6,814 nucleotides of DNA from Acidobacteriaceae bacterium. Lineage in GTDB: Bacteria; Acidobacteriota; Terriglobia; Terriglobales; Acidobacteriaceae. Positions 5,153 through 6,814 of the stretch are shown here, one piece after another. The stretch covers positions 5,794-12,607 of the forward strand of contig PKYX01000028.1 of assembly GCA_003132825.1 (NCBI GenBank). Direction: 5' to 3'. The translations under genes and the position numbers were made by a program. The notes below the pieces were generated by a model. It was not told the DNA's origin and did no database searches. It saw only the letters and a program-made list of their open reading frames with translations. Numbering within the stretch: the first letter of the stretch is position 1; each line of letters starts with the position of its first letter.

Positions 5153-5632
5153 ATGGAACCGCTCATCTCGCCCGCAGTCTCTCCTGTCCTCGATGCACAC
5201 GGAATGTTGGCCGTCGCTCTCGAACAAGCTCGCCTCGGATTCGCCGAGGGCGGCGTCCCCGTCGGCGGAGCTATCTTCCGCACTGACGGCACCCTGCTGG
5301 GCGTCGGGCGCAATCGCCTGGTGCAAGAAGGCAACTGCTCGCTGCACGGGGAGACCGACGCTTTTCGAGCCGCCGGGCGCCACCCCACTTGGCACGACAC
5401 GATCCTGGTGACGACACTAGCTCCGTGCTGGTACTGCACCGGCCTGATCTATCAGTTTCGCTTCCGCCAGGTGATCGTGGGCGACTCCGTGAACGCCCAA
5501 GGCGGTATGCCATGGCTCCGAGAGCAAGGCATTGACATCGTCGATCTGCGGTCGCAGGAGTGTATCGACCTCATCGCCAAGTTCCAGCGGACCCGTCCAG
5601 ATCTGTGGAAAGAGTGCATCGGCGAGGTCTAA
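5153..5632 (+). CDS. Cytosine deaminase of the yeast Fcy1 type (CDA-fold nucleobase deaminase)
   Basis: A 159-residue protein of the zinc cytidine-deaminase fold, close in length and plan to yeast cytosine deaminase (158 residues), which hydrolyses cytosine to uracil and ammonia in the cytosol. GFAEGGVPVGG (29-39) matches the N-terminal helix and strand. LHGETDA (64-70) gives zinc ligand H65 and the proton-shuttling E67. APCWYC (90-95) gives zinc ligands C92 and C95. N54 matches the substrate-binding Asn of the yeast enzyme. The C-terminal lid RPDLWKECIGE (148-158) matches the yeast tail, with the same W and IGE. Two pocket positions differ: the yeast lid aspartate is C155 here, and the yeast phenylalanine after VN is apparently A115. 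The substrate may therefore be another base or a pterin- or purine-like amine. ATG 5153 matches the family length; ATG 5204-5206 is too late. Divergent from the permease. Confidence 0.9.
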   Translation: MEPLISPAVSPVLDAHGMLAVALEQARLGFAEGGVPVGGAIFRTDGTLLGVGRNRLVQEGNCSLHGETDAFRAAGRHPTWHDTILVTTLAPCWYCTGLIYQFRFRQVIVGDSVNAQGGMPWLREQGIDIVDLRSQECIDLIAKFQRTRPDLWKECIGEV

Positions 5633-5727
5633 CCCACTATCGACGTCGCTCTATCGTGGCAAATCAATGCTGTCGTAGACGGTGAGGAAATCTCTTATCT
5701 GGGGATCGAGAGGAACTGACGTGGCCC

Positions 5728-5757
5728 TTGACAGCCATTCCACCATGTTGATATCAA
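5728..5757 (+). promoter_or_regulatory. Sigma-70-type promoter candidate of the ADOP gene
   Basis: A perfect TTGACA (5728-5733) is followed after 18 bases by TATCAA (5752-5757), four of six matches to TATAAT. Transcription would begin near 5765, leaving a leader of about 128 bases. The -10 is embedded in the palindrome listed next. Confidence 0.55.
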
Positions 5758-5760
5758 CGT
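5745..5760. promoter_or_regulatory. Operator-like palindrome over the -10, PadR-type pattern
   Basis: GTTGATATCAAC at 5747-5758 is a perfect 12-bp palindrome. Extended by two bases each side it reads ATGT-TGATATCA-ACGT, one base from the ATGT-N8-ACAT pattern described for PadR repressors. Placement over the -10 fits repression. The regulator itself is not in the window. Confidence 0.5.
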
Positions 5761-5882
5761 ACATTGTCAGGCCGCCCCAGCGGCAACCAAACCCAGGGCA
5801 GAGGCCCGAGAAATGCCGGCAGTGTGGACATGCATTCGGGGGTGGTTGTGAGCACTGGAGAGACTGCGGGGGGCAACCGGTA

Positions 5883-5886
5883 GAGG
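5883..5886 (+). promoter_or_regulatory. Ribosome binding site of the ADOP gene
   Basis: GAGG lies six bases before the ATG at 5893, within AGAGGTG. It supports this start, which also begins at the family's usual first residues. Confidence 0.6.
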
Positions 5887-5892
5887 TGCGCC

Positions 5893-6814
5893 ATGTCATT
5901 CCTTCGTGATTTGAAGATTGCGCTGCGATCGCTGTGGCGCGTTCCTGCGCTGTGGATCACCGTCGCCCTGACGTTGGCTCTGGGCATCGGCGCTAACGCC
6001 GCCATCTTCAGCGTGGTGCGCGCCGTGCTGTTGCGTCCTCTCGCGAACCGAGACGAAGACCGCCTGCTCTACATGCGCCAGAGCGCTCCGGGGATCGGCG
6101 TCGAGAACGCCACATTCTCAATACCGGAGATAGATGACCTGAGCCAGGGCCTGAAGACGATCACGGCGCTGGGGACGTTTTCGGCGATCGACTTCACAGC
6201 CGTGGGGCTCGGCACGCCGCGCGAGATTCCCGCGGGCGTGGTGGACGGCCATTACTTCGACGTGGTCGGGTTGCGGCCCGTGCTGGGACGACTGCTGACG
6301 CCCTCCGACGATGGGCCTAATGCGGCGGGCGCGATCGTGCTGACGTATCGATTCTGGAGCGGGTCGCTGCACTCCGACCCGAGCGTGATTGGAAAAACGG
6401 TGCGGCTCGAGAGCATCAGCGGGGCGCGTTCGGCGACGATCGTGGGGGTTCTCGAACCATCGGTACCGTATCCGGTGGCAACCGAGATTATCGCCAACCT
6501 GGTGACCAGCCCGCACCATTTGTCAGCCACCATGGTGACCGGGCGTGAGCACCGCATGACGGAGGTCTTCGCGCGGCTTGCACCGGGAGCGACTCTCGAG
6601 GCCGCGCGATCGGAGCTTCGCACCCGGTACGCAGCGATCATGGCCGCACACCAGGAAGTTTACAAGCCTGCGGACCACTTCAGGATCGATGCGACGCGGA
6701 TGCACGACCAGATTAATTCGCGCGCCAATGCGGTTTTGTGGGTGCTGTTTGCGGCCTCGGGCCTGCTGTTTGTGATTGCGTGCTCGAATGTGGCCAATCT
6801 GGTGCTGGCGCGAA
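5893..6814 (+). CDS. ADOP-family ABC transporter permease, N-terminal part (3' end outside window)
   Basis: The frame is open from ATG 5893 to the window edge: 307 codons with no stop. It begins MSFLRDLKIALRSLWRVPAL, followed by a first membrane helix (about 20-45) with LGIGANAAIFSVV and VLLRPL, the standard start of MacB-like permeases in the 'acidobacterial duplicated orphan permease' group. A periplasmic MacB core domain covers about residues 52-270, including GVVDGHYFDVVGLRPVLGR, LTYRFWSG and VIGKTVRLE. The second helix begins near 282 and ends with CSNVANLVLAR at the edge, a signature of the group. Full members are about 800-900 residues with the unit repeated, and lack their own ATPase. 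They are thought to work in efflux or envelope stress with a MacB-type ATPase supplied elsewhere, but the substrate is unknown. No N-terminal PadR-linked prefix domain is present. Confidence 0.93.
   Translation, partial: MSFLRDLKIALRSLWRVPALWITVALTLALGIGANAAIFSVVRAVLLRPLANRDEDRLLYMRQSAPGIGVENATFSIPEIDDLSQGLKTITALGTFSAIDFTAVGLGTPREIPAGVVDGHYFDVVGLRPVLGRLLTPSDDGPNAAGAIVLTYRFWSGSLHSDPSVIGKTVRLESISGARSATIVGVLEPSVPYPVATEIIANLVTSPHHLSATMVTGREHRMTEVFARLAPGATLEAARSELRTRYAAIMAAHQEVYKPADHFRIDATRMHDQINSRANAVLWVLFAASGLLFVIACSNVANLVLAR

Larger units (their letters stand above)
5633..5892. other. 260-bp intergenic region upstream of the ADOP gene
   Basis: No convincing gene. Both strands contain short open frames (5682-5909 plus, with a Cys-rich CRQCGHAFGGGC; 5651-5899 minus), but neither has a good start signal or a recognised domain, and each overlaps the ADOP start. 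The region holds the promoter and palindrome listed separately. A small GCCGC-CCCA-GCGGC hairpin (5771-5784) lies early in the predicted leader. No terminator for the deaminase was found. Confidence 0.6.

Noticed and set aside
5651..5899. Minus-strand 82-residue frame opposite the ADOP leader
   Set aside because: No start signal, Cys/Pro-rich first half of shadow type. The last 37 residues look more protein-like but match nothing I recognise.
5682..5909. Plus-strand frame with CRQCGHAFGGGC and WRDC, looking like a small zinc-ribbon protein
   Set aside because: It starts at a GTG without a ribosome binding site, runs through the promoter and palindrome, overlaps the well-supported ADOP start, and the cysteine spacing fits no ribbon I know.
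1..6814. CRISPR array, transposase, defence cluster, toxin-antitoxin pair, tRNA or rRNA
   Set aside because: I saw no regularly spaced repeats, no transposase motifs, no nuclease or toxin signatures and no RNA gene consensus on either strand.

Overview
The window reads as a stretch of bacterial chromosome, probably from the phylum Acidobacteriota. The main reason is the gene entering at the right edge, an 'acidobacterial duplicated orphan permease' (ADOP, MacB-like) family protein that starts directly with its membrane segment. The small membrane protein at 604-960 also has the look of a family common in that phylum. The assignment is an inference; there is no rRNA or tRNA gene to settle it.

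Layout. 1-261 (+) is the C-terminal end of an amidase-signature enzyme. 262-567 (+) is a glyoxalase/VOC-domain remnant missing its N-terminal half. 604-960 (+) is a small four-helix membrane protein with its own ribosome binding site. 1066-1818 (-) is a complete MOSC-domain protein. Upstream of it lies a perfect 13-bp inverted repeat (1853-1911). 1925-about 2575 (-) is a decayed AraC-family regulator with two nonsense codons and two frameshifts. 2637-3488 (-) is a polytopic membrane protein with an HExxxHG motif. 3622-5022 (-) is an APC-superfamily amino-acid-type permease. 5153-5632 (+) is a cytosine deaminase of the yeast Fcy1 type, divergent from the permease. 5893-6814 (+) is the start of the ADOP permease.

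How the parts relate. The permease and the deaminase are transcribed apart from a 130-bp gap in which both candidate -35 elements fall on one interrupted palindrome (CTTGA-G-TCAAG), so they may be co-regulated. A shared nitrogen-scavenging role is only a guess from position. The ADOP gene is preceded by a promoter-like TTGACA/TATCAA pair whose -10 lies in a 12-bp palindrome that also fits the PadR operator pattern with one mismatch. PadR repressors commonly accompany ADOP genes. Two genes (2637-3488 and 5153-5632) have a TANNNT box exactly six bases before the ATG, which predicts leaderless mRNAs.

The left third (amidase, VOC remnant, AraC pseudogene) looks like a zone of gene decay. I found no CRISPR array, no intact transposase, no RNA gene and no clear multi-gene novel system. 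The most unusual items are the membrane protein with the altered metallopeptidase-like motif, the deaminase with changed pocket residues, and the regulatory palindromes.
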